Positions 34,745 to 44,939 of a stretch of 64,000 bases of DNA are shown here, one piece after another. The stretch's first letter is position 1. Each line of letters begins with the position of its first letter. Below the pieces are notes generated by a model. It made no database searches. It was given only the letters and a program-made list of their open reading frames with translations, and had not been told where the DNA came from. The stretch is from Primorskyibacter flagellatus (GTDB lineage Bacteria > Pseudomonadota > Alphaproteobacteria > Rhodobacterales > Rhodobacteraceae): NCBI RefSeq assembly GCF_014638275.1, contig NZ_BMFJ01000001.1, forward strand, positions 1,228,338 through 1,292,337. Direction: 5' to 3'. The position numbers were made by a program, and so were the translations under genes.

Positions 34745-34768
34745 TTCGAATCCCTGTCTCTCCGCCAC
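34745..34768 (+). repeat. attR, 24-bp duplicate of tRNA-Ser 3' end
   Basis: Exact copy of 10762-10785. Only the T-loop-to-CCA part is present, so it is a duplicated tRNA tail and not a tRNA gene. It marks the right edge of the island. Confidence 0.9.
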
Positions 34769-34822
34769 CGGGCCCGGCCAATTTGCCCGGACCGGTTGGT
34801 TTCCCTGCCAGTTTTCGCCTGA

Positions 34823-35242
34823 TCACACGGCTTTCGGCGCAGTATCCTCGCCGCAGGCTGCATCGGCGAGGCGGTCGAGGATCGCGCAGTCGGAGGTGTC
34901 GTCACCGGGGCAGCTGGCAATCAGCGAGGTGAGCTCCGTTTCCAGCGCGCGCAGGCGGCGGATCCTTGCGCGGACCGAGCGGAGATTCTCCTGCGCGAGG
35001 GCGCGGACGTCCCGGCTCGCCCGGTCCGGGTCGGCGTTCAGGTCAAGCAGGCGGCGGCATTCGTCCAGCCCGAACCCAAGGTGGCGGGCCTGAGCCAGAA
35101 GGCGCAGCTGCGTGATCTGTCGGTCGCCGAAATCGCGGTAGCCATTGGCGGCGCGGTCGGCGGTGACGAGGCCGATCTCTTCATAATAGCGGATGGTCTT
35201 GACCGGGAGACCGGTCAGGCCGGCGGCATGTCCGATGTTCAT
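34823..35242 (-). CDS. cueR: copper-responsive MerR-family activator CueR
   Basis: A 139-aa MerR-family regulator. The N-terminal winged helix (IGHAAGLTGLPVKTIRYYEE then IGLV) is followed by a coiled dimer helix. The Cu(I)-binding cysteines are C111 and C119 in CPGDDTSDC, a C-x7-C spacing matching E. coli CueR. It activates copA when cytoplasmic Cu(I) rises by twisting promoters with 19-bp spacers; such a promoter is found before copA (37843-37873). ATG 35242 begins directly at the winged helix; an in-frame start at 35290 adds 16 unsupported residues. It is downstream of copA on the same strand. Confidence 0.93.
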   Translation of the reverse strand: MNIGHAAGLTGLPVKTIRYYEEIGLVTADRAANGYRDFGDRQITQLRLLAQARHLGFGLDECRRLLDLNADPDRASRDVRALAQENLRSVRARIRRLRALETELTSLIASCPGDDTSDCAILDRLADAACGEDTAPKAV

Positions 35243-35289
35243 GGGCGGCTCCTTTGCATCATATGAGGGGGTCTGCTGCCCGGGGGTCA

Positions 35290-35345
35290 AGGGGGGCGCG
35301 GCCCCCCGCCCTGCGGACGTGCTCCGGAGTATTTCCGGAAAGGTG
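35290..35345. repeat. dispersed GC-rich repeat copy (weak)
   Basis: Contains GGGGGGCGCGGCCCCCC-type palindromic sequence and GGAGTATTTCCGG, related to the GCCTCCGGCGGGGATATTT-type dispersed repeat at 41213 and 53089. This copy is poor. Confidence 0.35.
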
Positions 35346-35353
35346 ACGCGGCA

Positions 35354-37804
<2,451 letters not shown>

Positions 37805-37842
37805 CGGCGGATCCCTTCCTTCCTCAAGGAGCATGGATCGCC

Positions 37843-37873
37843 GATGTAGGGCCTCCAGTCACTGGAGGGTCAA
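37843..37873 (-). promoter_or_regulatory. CueR-activated copA promoter
   Basis: On the minus strand: -35 TTGACC, a 19-base spacer, -10 TACATC. The spacer holds a perfect CCTCCAG-3-CTGGAGG palindrome (37852-37868). The 19-base spacer with a dyad is the hallmark of MerR-family targets. It lies 39 bases before the copA start. Confidence 0.88.
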
Positions 37874-37917
37874 GAGGGCCGGACGAAATTTTCCGGCACC
37901 CCCTGTCAGGCGTCGTC

Positions 37918-38601
37918 TCAGGAGACCAGGACCCCCTCACCCAGCATACGGGCGATGACCGGGTCGATGGAGGGACGCGCGGGTTTGTAGGGCGAAGGCA
38001 CGAATTCCAGTTCGGGGAACAGCGCGAACAGTTCTTCGACCGCGGAGGCATCCATGCCGTTGAATGCGCCGACGCCGGGCAGGAAGCTTTCGGTCCAGGT
38101 GCCTTCGGACAGGACCAGTTCGTGATCGTCGAACATCAGGTGGTAATAGATGACGGCCTCGACCTCTTCGACCGTGACACCTTCGCGGCCGGTCAGGCAC
38201 TTGGCCGGGACCAGCGCCTCGTCATCGCCGCAGAGTTCGGCAACGACGCCGCCGGAGACCATCACGCGGTGTTCGGGGGACACGAGAAGATCGCGGTCCG
38301 GCATGTTCTCGCCCAGTGCGCCCTTGGCGATGCGGATCGGGCGGACCTGTTCGAATTCCTCGGCCTCGGAGATGTCGACGTGGCGGCAGCCGATCCAGCG
38401 CAGGGTCTGGATGCCGTGGTCGCGGGTCATGATCTGGTCGCCGGGAACAAGATGTTCGACGGTGCGCTGGCCCTGAAGCGTCAGGATCCGGGTGCCCGCC
38501 GCAAAGCATGCGATCGCACCGCGCTTGCCGACCCGGCGCACATGTGCCGCGTCGATGTTGTCGTTGGTTCCGTTGATCCCGTTACCCGCGAAGTCTGCCA
38601 T
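37918..38601 (-). CDS. Hint-domain protein (Hedgehog/intein-like)
   Basis: A 227-aa protein with a Hint domain: it begins ACFAAGTRILTLQGQRTVEH, continues LVPGDQIMTRDHGIQTLRWI, and has LLVSPEHRVMVSGG, IYYHLMFDDHELVLSEGTWT and ESFLPG. Hint domains of this bacterial type are widespread in Rhodobacteraceae, often at the end of secreted or calcium-binding proteins. Here it is almost free-standing, with only about 30 residues in front and a 50-residue tail. Self-processing activity is possible (the Cys of ACFAAGT is the nucleophile in inteins), but there is no clear C-extein. ATG 38601 follows AGAGG; ATG 38625 is an alternative. Confidence 0.8.
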   Translation of the reverse strand: MADFAGNGINGTNDNIDAAHVRRVGKRGAIACFAAGTRILTLQGQRTVEHLVPGDQIMTRDHGIQTLRWIGCRHVDISEAEEFEQVRPIRIAKGALGENMPDRDLLVSPEHRVMVSGGVVAELCGDDEALVPAKCLTGREGVTVEEVEAVIYYHLMFDDHELVLSEGTWTESFLPGVGAFNGMDASAVEELFALFPELEFVPSPYKPARPSIDPVIARMLGEGVLVS

Positions 38602-39034
38602 CTTCTTGCCTCTCGTCATGCTCATGCAAAACCAAGGCCCCCGCCGATGCTTATACACAGATTTGCCGCAAAGTGGCGGTTTAAGGCGGAAAAACGGCCA
38701 AAATCCGGAAATCCGGCCCGATTTGGGGAAGCCGCCGATCCAGTCAGGGAACAGTCCCGCCGGACCGTCCGAACTGTTGCCGGCCCGGGTACAAACTGGC
38801 CATATTTTGATTCGATTTTACGACGCTTTTGCCTCATTCCGGCGTCATCGCGGACCCGAACCGGACACATTTCCGGGTCACCGGCGACTCGGACCTGCTG
38901 CGAATGCCGACTCGGGCTGGCCCCACCCCTCCCCCCGATCCGCCGCGAAGGCGCGTCAGGACGCATCGGGATCGCGTCACCGGCCGTGGCGGGGGGCCTT
39001 GACTTCCCGCCTCCGCACTTACAGCGTACACCAC
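38602..39034. other. 433-base gap between divergent genes
   Basis: No coding frame has support. It must contain the promoters of the Hint gene and the TetR gene; TTGACT at about 38999 followed by TTACAG is a possible but weak promoter for the TetR operon. No repeats or RNA genes were recognised. Confidence 0.4.
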
Positions 39035-39703
39035 ATGATGCAGACCGACTCCGCCTCGCCGCCCGAACCCCGCAAACCGCTCTCGCGCGAACGCGTGCTG
39101 CGGGCGGCTCTGCGCCTTGCGGATGACGGCGGGCTGTCTGCGCTGTCGATGCGCAAGGTCGGGGCGGAACTGGGGGTGGAGGCGATGTCGCTCTACAACC
39201 ATATCCGCAACAAGGAGGACATCGTCGCCGGCATCACCGACCTCGTTGCCGGAGAGATCGACCTCCCCACCCCCGATTTCGACTGGAAGGGACAGATGCG
39301 CACCCGGTCCCAGTCAGCGCATCGCGTGCTGATGCGTCACCCCTGGGCGGCTGCGCAGTTCCAGTCCGGACGCACGCCGGGGCCGCAGATGATGACCTAT
39401 CTGGACGCGACGCTCGGCTGCCTGATGGCGGTCGGCTTCACCCCGGCGCAGGCCGACCATGCGCGCAACACCATCGACAACCATATCTACGGTTTCACCC
39501 TGCAAAGCCTGACGCGCCCGACCCGCGTGCGCGAAATCTCCCGCCAGGCCAAGCGGGCGCTCAAGGATATTCCCAAGGCCAGCTACCCCAACCTCTACCG
39601 GCGGACCGAGGACCTCGCCAATGCGGCGGACCCTGAGGCGGAGGATTTCGACTTCGGCCTGACACTGATCCTCGACGGGCTCGACGCGCTGACCCGGAGA
39701 TGA
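39035..39703 (+). CDS. TetR-family transcriptional regulator
   Basis: A 222-aa repressor. The DNA-binding domain is LSRERVLRAALRLADDGGLS plus ALSMRKVGAELGVEAMSLYN with HIRNKEDI. The rest is the ligand-binding domain with the TetR_C type helical pattern (FGLTLILDGLDALTRR at the end). The ligand is unknown. It heads a four-gene operon with tight overlaps: TetR, TfoX-C, Pmp3-like, DUF4112. ATG 39035 or the next codon is the start. Confidence 0.88.
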   Translation: MMQTDSASPPEPRKPLSRERVLRAALRLADDGGLSALSMRKVGAELGVEAMSLYNHIRNKEDIVAGITDLVAGEIDLPTPDFDWKGQMRTRSQSAHRVLMRHPWAAAQFQSGRTPGPQMMTYLDATLGCLMAVGFTPAQADHARNTIDNHIYGFTLQSLTRPTRVREISRQAKRALKDIPKASYPNLYRRTEDLANAADPEAEDFDFGLTLILDGLDALTRR

Positions 39704-40080
39704 GCGAACCCGTCACCGCCATCCGAAACGTCGGTCCGGCCTCGGTCGCGCTGTTCGACCGCGCGGGGCTGACGACGGCAGAGCAGGTGCGCTCCCTTGG
39801 TGCCGACGCCGCTTACGCGCGGCTGGTCGCCACAGGCACGAGGCCGCATTTCATCGGATACTACGCATTGGTCATGGGCCTGCAGGGCCGGCCCTGGAAC
39901 GACTGCAAGGGGGCGGAGAAGGCCGCGCTGCGCCAGCGGTTCGACGCGATCTGCTACGGAGCACGGACTGCTGCCGAGGAAACCGGCGCACTTCCCGCCG
40001 AGCTCGCCCGCTTCCTTTCCGACCATGGCCTGCGGGCGGGACGCAGAGCCGCATCAGGGCGGGAACCGGCGGCGGACTGA
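39700..40080 (+). CDS. TfoX/Sxy C-terminal-domain protein
   Basis: A 126-aa protein consisting only of the helical TfoX C-terminal domain (AIRNVGPASVALFDRAGLTT, HFIGYYALVMGLQGRPWNDC), with the N-terminal TfoX domain absent. The DNA-bending or regulatory role of TfoX in competence is unproven for such short forms. It overlaps the TetR stop by 4 bases (ATGA). Confidence 0.8.
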   Translation: MSEPVTAIRNVGPASVALFDRAGLTTAEQVRSLGADAAYARLVATGTRPHFIGYYALVMGLQGRPWNDCKGAEKAALRQRFDAICYGARTAAEETGALPAELARFLSDHGLRAGRRAASGREPAAD

Positions 40081-40119
40081 CCCGTTATCCTTTCAACGTA
40101 ACGTGAAAGGACCAATGAT

Positions 40120-40293
40120 ATGGACATCCTCCGCATTCTCGTCGCGATCTTCATTCCGCCGCTTGGCGTCTTCATGCAGGTCGGTCTGGGCGGGGCCTTC
40201 TGGCTTAACGTGCTGCTGACGATCCTCGGCTATATTCCGGGCATCGTTCACGCCCTCTACATCATCCTCAGCCGGGGCCCGGCACGGGCATGA
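40120..40293 (+). CDS. YqaE/Pmp3-family small membrane protein
   Basis: A 57-aa hydrophobic protein: MDILRILVAIFIPPLGVFMQ, GGAFWLNVLLTILGYIPGIV and HALYII, the exact pattern of the Pmp3/YqaE family with two membrane helices and the PPLGVF motif. Members are linked to stress tolerance and membrane-potential control in bacteria, yeasts and plants. It begins ATG 40120 and overlaps the DUF4112 gene by 4 bases. Confidence 0.9.
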   Translation: MDILRILVAIFIPPLGVFMQVGLGGAFWLNVLLTILGYIPGIVHALYIILSRGPARA

Positions 40294-40688
40294 CCGCCGA
40301 CCCTCGCCTTGCAAGCGTCGCGCGGGCCGAACGGCTCGCGCGGCTCATGGACCGGGCGTTCCGCGTGCCCGGCACACGGATCCGGCTCGGTCTCGACAGC
40401 CTGCTCGGGCTGGTGCCGGGCGTCGGCGACACGCTGGCACTGGCCCCCTCGGCCTATATCCTGGCCGAAGCACACCGGCTTGGTGTGCCGCGCCGCGACC
40501 TCACCCGCATGGCCGGGAATATCGGCATCGACTGGCTGATCGGCCTCGTGCCGCTGATCGGGGATATTTTCGACGTAGGCTGGAAGGCGAACATGCGCAA
40601 CACCGCGATCCTTCGGGCGCATGTGGAAACGTCGCCTGAAACGAAAAGGGCCGCGCCCTCGCAGGCCCGGCCCTTCGCAAAGGTCTGA
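40290..40688 (+). CDS. DUF4112 protein
   Basis: A 132-aa protein with the DUF4112 pattern: GTRIRLGLDSLLGLVPGVGD, TLALAPSAYILAEAHRLGVP and IGIDWLIGLVPLIGDIFDVG with WKAN. Two hydrophobic helical segments suggest a membrane association. The last 14 codons are also the hairpin of the ndk terminator on the opposite strand, so the C-terminus (TKRAAPSQARPFAKV) is probably dispensable. Function is unknown. Confidence 0.85.
   Translation: MTADPRLASVARAERLARLMDRAFRVPGTRIRLGLDSLLGLVPGVGDTLALAPSAYILAEAHRLGVPRRDLTRMAGNIGIDWLIGLVPLIGDIFDVGWKANMRNTAILRAHVETSPETKRAAPSQARPFAKV
40646..40675 (-). terminator. ndk intrinsic terminator overlapping the DUF4112 3' end
   Basis: AAGGGCCG/CGGCCCTT stem, with further pairing inside, 22 bases after the ndk stop on the minus strand, followed by TTTTCGTTTC. 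It lies inside the last codons of the convergent DUF4112 gene. Confidence 0.7.
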
Positions 40689-40696
40689 ATAACGGG

Positions 40697-41119
40697 TCAG
40701 CCGACCAGTTCGAGCCCGGAGAAGAAGTATGCGATCTCCTGCGCGGCGGTTTCGGCGGCATCCGACCCGTGCACGGAGTTCTCGCCGACCGACTCGGCGA
40801 ATTCCGCGCGGATCGTGCCGGCCGCGGCGTCCTTGGGGTTGGTCGCGCCCATGACTTCGCGGTTCTTGGCAATGGCACCCTCGCCTTCCAGAACCTGCAC
40901 GACCACCGGGGCAGAGGCCATGAATTCGCAAAGCTCACCGTAGAAGGGACGCTCGGCATGCACCTCGTAGAACTTCCCGGCCTGTGCCATGGTCAGCTGG
41001 ATACGCTTCTGCGCGACAATGCGCAGGCCCGCGTCCTCGAACTTGGCGTTGATCTTGCCGGTCAGGTTGCGGCGGGTGGCGTCGGGCTTGATGATGGACA
41101 GGGTGCGTTCGATGGCCAT
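40697..41119 (-). CDS. ndk: nucleoside diphosphate kinase
   Basis: A 140-aa enzyme that transfers the gamma-phosphate of ATP to other nucleoside diphosphates. It has [20 protein letters not shown] at the start, the [20 protein letters not shown] block, and the catalytic histidine in ENSVHGSDA. Length and motifs are standard; the start at ATG 41119 fits the family and upstream in-frame codons are noise. A single gene with its own terminator. Confidence 0.97.
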   Translation of the reverse strand: MAIERTLSIIKPDATRRNLTGKINAKFEDAGLRIVAQKRIQLTMAQAGKFYEVHAERPFYGELCEFMASAPVVVQVLEGEGAIAKNREVMGATNPKDAAAGTIRAEFAESVGENSVHGSDAAETAAQEIAYFFSGLELVG

Positions 41120-41212
41120 GGCTCTCTCTTTCAACGGGCGGAGCGCACTCCGCAGGAAACGTCGGCGCCCGCCTAACATGGCCCCGCAGGTTTGAAAAGC
41201 CGTCACGCCCCC

Positions 41213-41275
41213 GCTTCATCTTGCTGCAAATATCCCGGGGGAGTCCGAAGGACGGGGGCAGCGCCCCCTGCCCCC
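41213..41275 (-). repeat. dispersed Rhodobacteraceae-type intergenic repeat
   Basis: CTTCATCTTGC, AAATATCCCGGGG, and a GC-rich palindromic tail GGGGGCAGCGCCCCC. It resembles, in opposite orientation, the copy at 53089-53170. Short repeats of this type are scattered between genes in this family. Confidence 0.5.
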
Positions 41276-41312
41276 TCTGGCCCCCTTCCCCGGGCTCTGC
41301 TATGGCGCGCGC

Positions 41313-43175
41313 ATGCTGCGCATTCAGAACATCTCCTATTCCATCGCCGGACGTCCCCTGATCGAGGATGCCTCGGTCACGATTCCCGAAGGCCACAAGG
41401 TCGGTATCGTCGGGCGCAACGGGGCGGGCAAGACCACCCTGTTCAAGCTTATCCGCGGTGAACTGGTGCTCGACACCGGCACGATCACCCTGCCCGAGAA
41501 GGCGAAGATCGGCGGCGTCGCGCAGGAGGTGCCGGGGAACGAGGTTTCGCTTCTCGACACGGTGCTGGCGGCGGATACAGAACGCGCGGCGCTGATCGCG
41601 GAATCCGAAACCGCAACCGACGCCGCCCGGATCGCCGACATCCAGACGCGGCTGGCCGACATCGACGCATGGTCGGCGGAGGGGCGCGCTTCGGCGATCC
41701 TCAAGGGGCTCGGCTTTACCGAGGCCGAACAGCGCATGCCCTGCTCCGCCTTCTCGGGCGGCTGGCGGATGCGGGTCGCGCTGGCAGGGGTGCTGTTCGC
41801 GCAGCCCGACGTGCTGCTGCTCGACGAACCGACGAACTACCTCGACCTCGAAGGGGCGCTCTGGCTTGAAAGCTACTTGCAGCGCTATCCCAACACCGTC
41901 ATCATCATCAGCCACGACCGCGGCCTTCTGAACCGCGCGGTGAACCACATCCTCCACCTCGAGGGCAAGAAGCTTACACTGTATTCGGGCGGCTACGACA
42001 ACTTCGCGCGCCAGCGGGCGGAGCAGCGGGCGCTGCAGACCGCGGCGGCCAAGAAGCAGGATGCGCGGCGTGCGCATCTGCAAAGCTTCGTGGACCGGTT
42101 CAAGGCCAAGGCGTCGAAGGCGAAACAGGCGCAGTCCCGCGTCAAGATGCTTGAGAAGATGGAGAAGATCACCGCGCCCGAGGACGCGGCGCGCACCGTC
42201 TTCACCTTCCCCTCGCCCGAGGAACTGTCGCCCCCCATCATCCGTATCGAATCCGGGTCGGTCGGCTACGGCGCGCGCACCGTGCTGTCCCGGCTCGACC
42301 TGCGGATCGACCAGGATGACCGGATCGCGCTTCTCGGCCGCAACGGCGAGGGCAAGTCGACGCTGGCCAAGCTGCTGTCGGACCGGCTGGCGCTGATGGA
42401 GGGGAAGATCACGCGATCCTCCAAGCTGCGCATCGGTTTCTTCGCCCAGCATCAGGTCGACGAGCTGTTCCTCGACGAAACACCGCTGGACCACATCCGC
42501 CGCCAGCGCCCGGACGAGGCCCCGGCGCGGCTGCGCGCGCGGCTGGCGGGCTTCGGCCTTGGCGCGGATCAGGCGGAGACCGAGGTCGGGCGGCTCTCTG
42601 GCGGGCAGAAGGCGCGGCTGACGCTGCTGCTGGCGACGCTTGACGCGCCGCATCTGCTGATCCTCGACGAACCGACCAACCACCTCGACATCGAAAGCCG
42701 GGAGGCGCTGGTAGAGGCCCTTACGGCGTATAGCGGCGCGGTCATCCTGGTGTCCCACGACATGCACCTGCTCAGCCTCGTCGCGGACCGGCTGTGGCTG
42801 GTGAAGGACGGACGCGTGGCCCCGTTCGAAGAGGATCTGGAAGCCTACAGACACCTCCTTCTGAACGTGAACACCGGGTCCGAAAAACCTGAAAAGAAGA
42901 AGGAAACCCCCAAACGCCTGTCCCGGGACGCGATCCTTGCCCTGCGCGCGGACGTGCGTAAATGCGAAGAGCGGGTCGAGAAGCTGCAGCAGATGGAAAC
43001 CAAGCTGGCGGCCAAGCTGGCGGACCATTCGCTTTACGAAGACGCCCGGGTCGGCGAGCTCGAGGTCTGGAACCGCAAGTATGCCGAACTGCGCGACGCG
43101 ATGGAGAAGGCAGAGGCGCTGTGGATGTCGGCCCTTGAAAAGCTGGAGCGCGCGGAAGGGGCCACGGCGGCCTGA
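41313..43175 (+). CDS. ABC-F family ATPase (Uup-like)
   Basis: A 620-aa cytosolic protein with two ABC domains and no membrane part. Domain 1: Walker A GRNGAGKT (34-41), signature FSGGWRMR, DEPTNYLD; domain 2: Walker A GRNGEGKS, signature LSGGQKAR, DEPTNHLD. The domains are joined by a helical linker with many basic residues, and a C-terminal coiled coil (EERVEKLQQMETKLAAKLAD) is of the Uup type, which binds DNA or ribosomes. Members act in translation quality control or antibiotic resistance; the Uup-like tail makes the former more likely here. Confidence 0.9.
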   Translation: MLRIQNISYSIAGRPLIEDASVTIPEGHKVGIVGRNGAGKTTLFKLIRGELVLDTGTITLPEKAKIGGVAQEVPGNEVSLLDTVLAADTERAALIAESETATDAARIADIQTRLADIDAWSAEGRASAILKGLGFTEAEQRMPCSAFSGGWRMRVALAGVLFAQPDVLLLDEPTNYLDLEGALWLESYLQRYPNTVIIISHDRGLLNRAVNHILHLEGKKLTLYSGGYDNFARQRAEQRALQTAAAKKQDARRAHLQSFVDRFKAKASKAKQAQSRVKMLEKMEKITAPEDAARTVFTFPSPEELSPPIIRIESGSVGYGARTVLSRLDLRIDQDDRIALLGRNGEGKSTLAKLLSDRLALMEGKITRSSKLRIGFFAQHQVDELFLDETPLDHIRRQRPDEAPARLRARLAGFGLGADQAETEVGRLSGGQKARLTLLLATLDAPHLLILDEPTNHLDIESREALVEALTAYSGAVILVSHDMHLLSLVADRLWLVKDGRVAPFEEDLEAYRHLLLNVNTGSEKPEKKKETPKRLSRDAILALRADVRKCEERVEKLQQMETKLAAKLADHSLYEDARVGELEVWNRKYAELRDAMEKAEALWMSALEKLERAEGATAA

Positions 43176-43231
43176 CGCCCCCCGGCCCCGTTCCTCTGGC
43201 AGCACCGCGCGTGTCCGTGTAAAGCCGGAGT

Positions 43232-43852
43232 ATGGAGACCACCGCCCTCATTACCGCCTTCGTCACGCTGTTCGTGATCATCGACCCGATCGGGCTCACC
43301 CCGCTTTTTGCCGCATTGACGCAGGGCGCGCCGACGTCCGAGCGCCGCGCCATCGGCCTGCGGGCGTGCTGTGTCGCGCTGGTCCTGCTCGCCCTTTTCA
43401 CCGTGTTCGGAGAGGCGGTCATGGGTTTTGTCGGAATCTCCATGCCCGCCTTCCGGATCGCGGGGGGCGTGCTGCTGTTCCTGACCGCGCTCGAGATGCT
43501 GTTCGAACGGCGGACCAAGCGGCGGGAGGGCCAGACAGAGGCCCCGCAGACCGTGCCCGATCCGTCGGTCTTTCCGCTGGCGACGCCACTGATCGCCGGT
43601 CCGGGGGCCATCGCAACGGTGATCCTGCTGGCGGGACAGCAGCCGGGCTGGATCGGCGCGGCCTGGGTTGTCGGAGTCACGACGGCGGTATTGCTGGTGG
43701 TCTACGGCTTTTTCCTGACCGCCGGTCTGTTGGAGCGCATTCTCGGACGCACAGGCATCAACGTCGTGACGCGCGTGCTGGGGATGCTGCTGGCCGCGCT
43801 GGCGGTGCAGTTCGTTCTGGACGGGCTGAAGGATTTCGGCTTCGCCGGGTGA
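43232..43852 (+). CDS. MarC-family membrane protein
   Basis: A 206-aa integral membrane protein with six hydrophobic segments. Family marks: FVTLFVIIDPIGLTPLFAAL at the start, AFRIAGGVLLFLTALEMLFE, and ATPLIAGPGAIATVILLAG in the second half. Function is uncertain: first thought to be a multiple antibiotic resistance protein, this was later disproved for E. coli MarC. Upstream of a retropepsin-like protease gene, in the same direction, 31 bases apart. Confidence 0.92.
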   Translation: METTALITAFVTLFVIIDPIGLTPLFAALTQGAPTSERRAIGLRACCVALVLLALFTVFGEAVMGFVGISMPAFRIAGGVLLFLTALEMLFERRTKRREGQTEAPQTVPDPSVFPLATPLIAGPGAIATVILLAGQQPGWIGAAWVVGVTTAVLLVVYGFFLTAGLLERILGRTGINVVTRVLGMLLAALAVQFVLDGLKDFGFAG

Positions 43853-43883
43853 CGGCGCGCCGGGCGGTGCCTATATACGGTCG

Positions 43884-44462
43884 ATGGACACCGACTCCAC
43901 CATGAACCTACTCTACCTCGTGCTGCTTCTCGCGGCTGTGGGCGGCTGGATATTCACCTCCGGCCGGCGGCAGCTTGGAAAACTGGCACAGCAGATGGCC
44001 GCATGGGCGCTGATCTTCGTCGGCGTGATCGCGGCCATCGGGTTGTGGGACGACATCCGCGGGACGGTCATGCCCAGTCAGGCGGTGCTGCAGGGTGGCG
44101 AGATTTCGGTGCCCCGTGCGCCGGACGGGCATTATTACCTCGATGCAGTGGTCAACGGCACCCCGCTGCGTTTCATGGTCGACACCGGCGCAACCGACAT
44201 CGTGCTGACGCAGGAGGACGCCGGCGCCGTCGGGATCGACCCCAGGAGTCTCGTCTATTCCGCCCGCGCGATGAGCGCGAACGGCGAGGTCGGGATCGCG
44301 CCCGTCGTGCTGGACCGCGTCGCCATCGGCCCGGTCGAGACAGAGGGCGTGCGAGCCATGGTGAATGGCGGCGACATGCGGCAGAGCCTTCTGGGCATGC
44401 GCTACCTCCAGCAGTTCTCGAAGATCGAGATCGGGGACGGGGCGTTGATCCTTACGCCGTAA
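43884..44462 (+). CDS. retropepsin-like aspartic protease, membrane anchored
   Basis: A 192-aa protein with two N-terminal hydrophobic helices (NLLYLVLLLAAVGGWIF, MAAWALIFVGVIAAIGLW) and a periplasmic clan AA aspartic protease domain: the catalytic motif is FMVDTGATDIVLTQEDA, with the flap-like VNGTPLR upstream and SLLGMRYLQQFSKIEIGDG at the end. It matches the TIGR02281-type alphaproteobacterial family. It would act as a dimer. An internal ATG at 43902 is also possible. Confidence 0.85.
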   Translation: MDTDSTMNLLYLVLLLAAVGGWIFTSGRRQLGKLAQQMAAWALIFVGVIAAIGLWDDIRGTVMPSQAVLQGGEISVPRAPDGHYYLDAVVNGTPLRFMVDTGATDIVLTQEDAGAVGIDPRSLVYSARAMSANGEVGIAPVVLDRVAIGPVETEGVRAMVNGGDMRQSLLGMRYLQQFSKIEIGDGALILTP

Positions 44463-44474
44463 GGGAGGGCTGTG

Positions 44475-44939
44475 TCAGGCGGCGGGGCTTTCTGCCTTCA
44501 TCTGCCAACGGCCCGTTTCCTCCGACCAGTACTTCGCGCCGCAGCCCGCCCCGGTCAGGGTCCTCCATTGCACGCGCGCGGCCTGCACCGCGTTTTCGTC
44601 ATTGCCGTCGAACAGGATGCAGACCCGTTCCAATGCCTGCACCTCCTCCGCCGTGATCTCCGCGCCGTCGATGGTCATCACGCAGGCCGGGTCGTTTGCG
44701 GCCGCGCCCGTGGTCAGCAGCACCGGCTGGATCGCGTCATGTTCGCCCCCGGCAAGGCCATGCGGCAGAAAGTCATCCTCCGGCCCGAGCCAGAGCTTGT
44801 CGTCCAGCCACTGCAGTCGCGCCGTGTCCCGAGCCCGAACCGCCACCCGCCAACCCGCACCAAGCGCGCGGGTCAGCAGCACCGGAAGGGTCTGTTCCAG
44901 CGGCGCCTGCGTGAGGTGATAGAAATAGGCCTCACCCAT
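44475..44939 (-). CDS. holC: DNA polymerase III chi subunit
   Basis: A 154-aa chi subunit, which binds SSB and links it to the clamp loader. The fold marks are YFYHLTQAPLEQTLPVLLTR, GWRVAVRARDTARLQWLDDK, LWLGPEDDFLPHGLAGGEHD and CVMTIDGAE. Start at ATG 44939 overlaps the pepA stop by 8 bases, and the pepA-holC order is well conserved in proteobacteria. Confidence 0.92.
   Translation of the reverse strand: MGEAYFYHLTQAPLEQTLPVLLTRALGAGWRVAVRARDTARLQWLDDKLWLGPEDDFLPHGLAGGEHDAIQPVLLTTGAAANDPACVMTIDGAEITAEEVQALERVCILFDGNDENAVQAARVQWRTLTGAGCGAKYWSEETGRWQMKAESPAA

Larger units (their letters stand above)
10785..34768. mobile_element. integrative mobilizable element with copper-resistance cargo
   Basis: About 24 kb bounded by 24-bp att repeats, inserted at tRNA-Ser(CGA). 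The parts are a type IIG restriction-modification gene (left end), an AT-rich orphan, a plasmid-like replication block (KfrA-like and AEP-primase-like proteins), the copper cluster (18.5-28.4 kb), a structured tandem repeat, a MobQ relaxase with accessory protein and oriT, a PemK-like toxin, small unknown genes, a DEDDh exonuclease, and the tyrosine integrase at the right end. No type IV secretion or coupling protein genes are present, so it would need a helper conjugative system: an IME rather than an ICE. Base composition varies strongly between modules, which suggests assembly in several steps. Confidence 0.85.

Noticed and set aside
34745-34768. A second tRNA-Ser at the right island end.
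   Set aside because: Only the T-loop-to-CCA tail is present; there is no acceptor 5' strand, D-arm or anticodon arm. It is attR.
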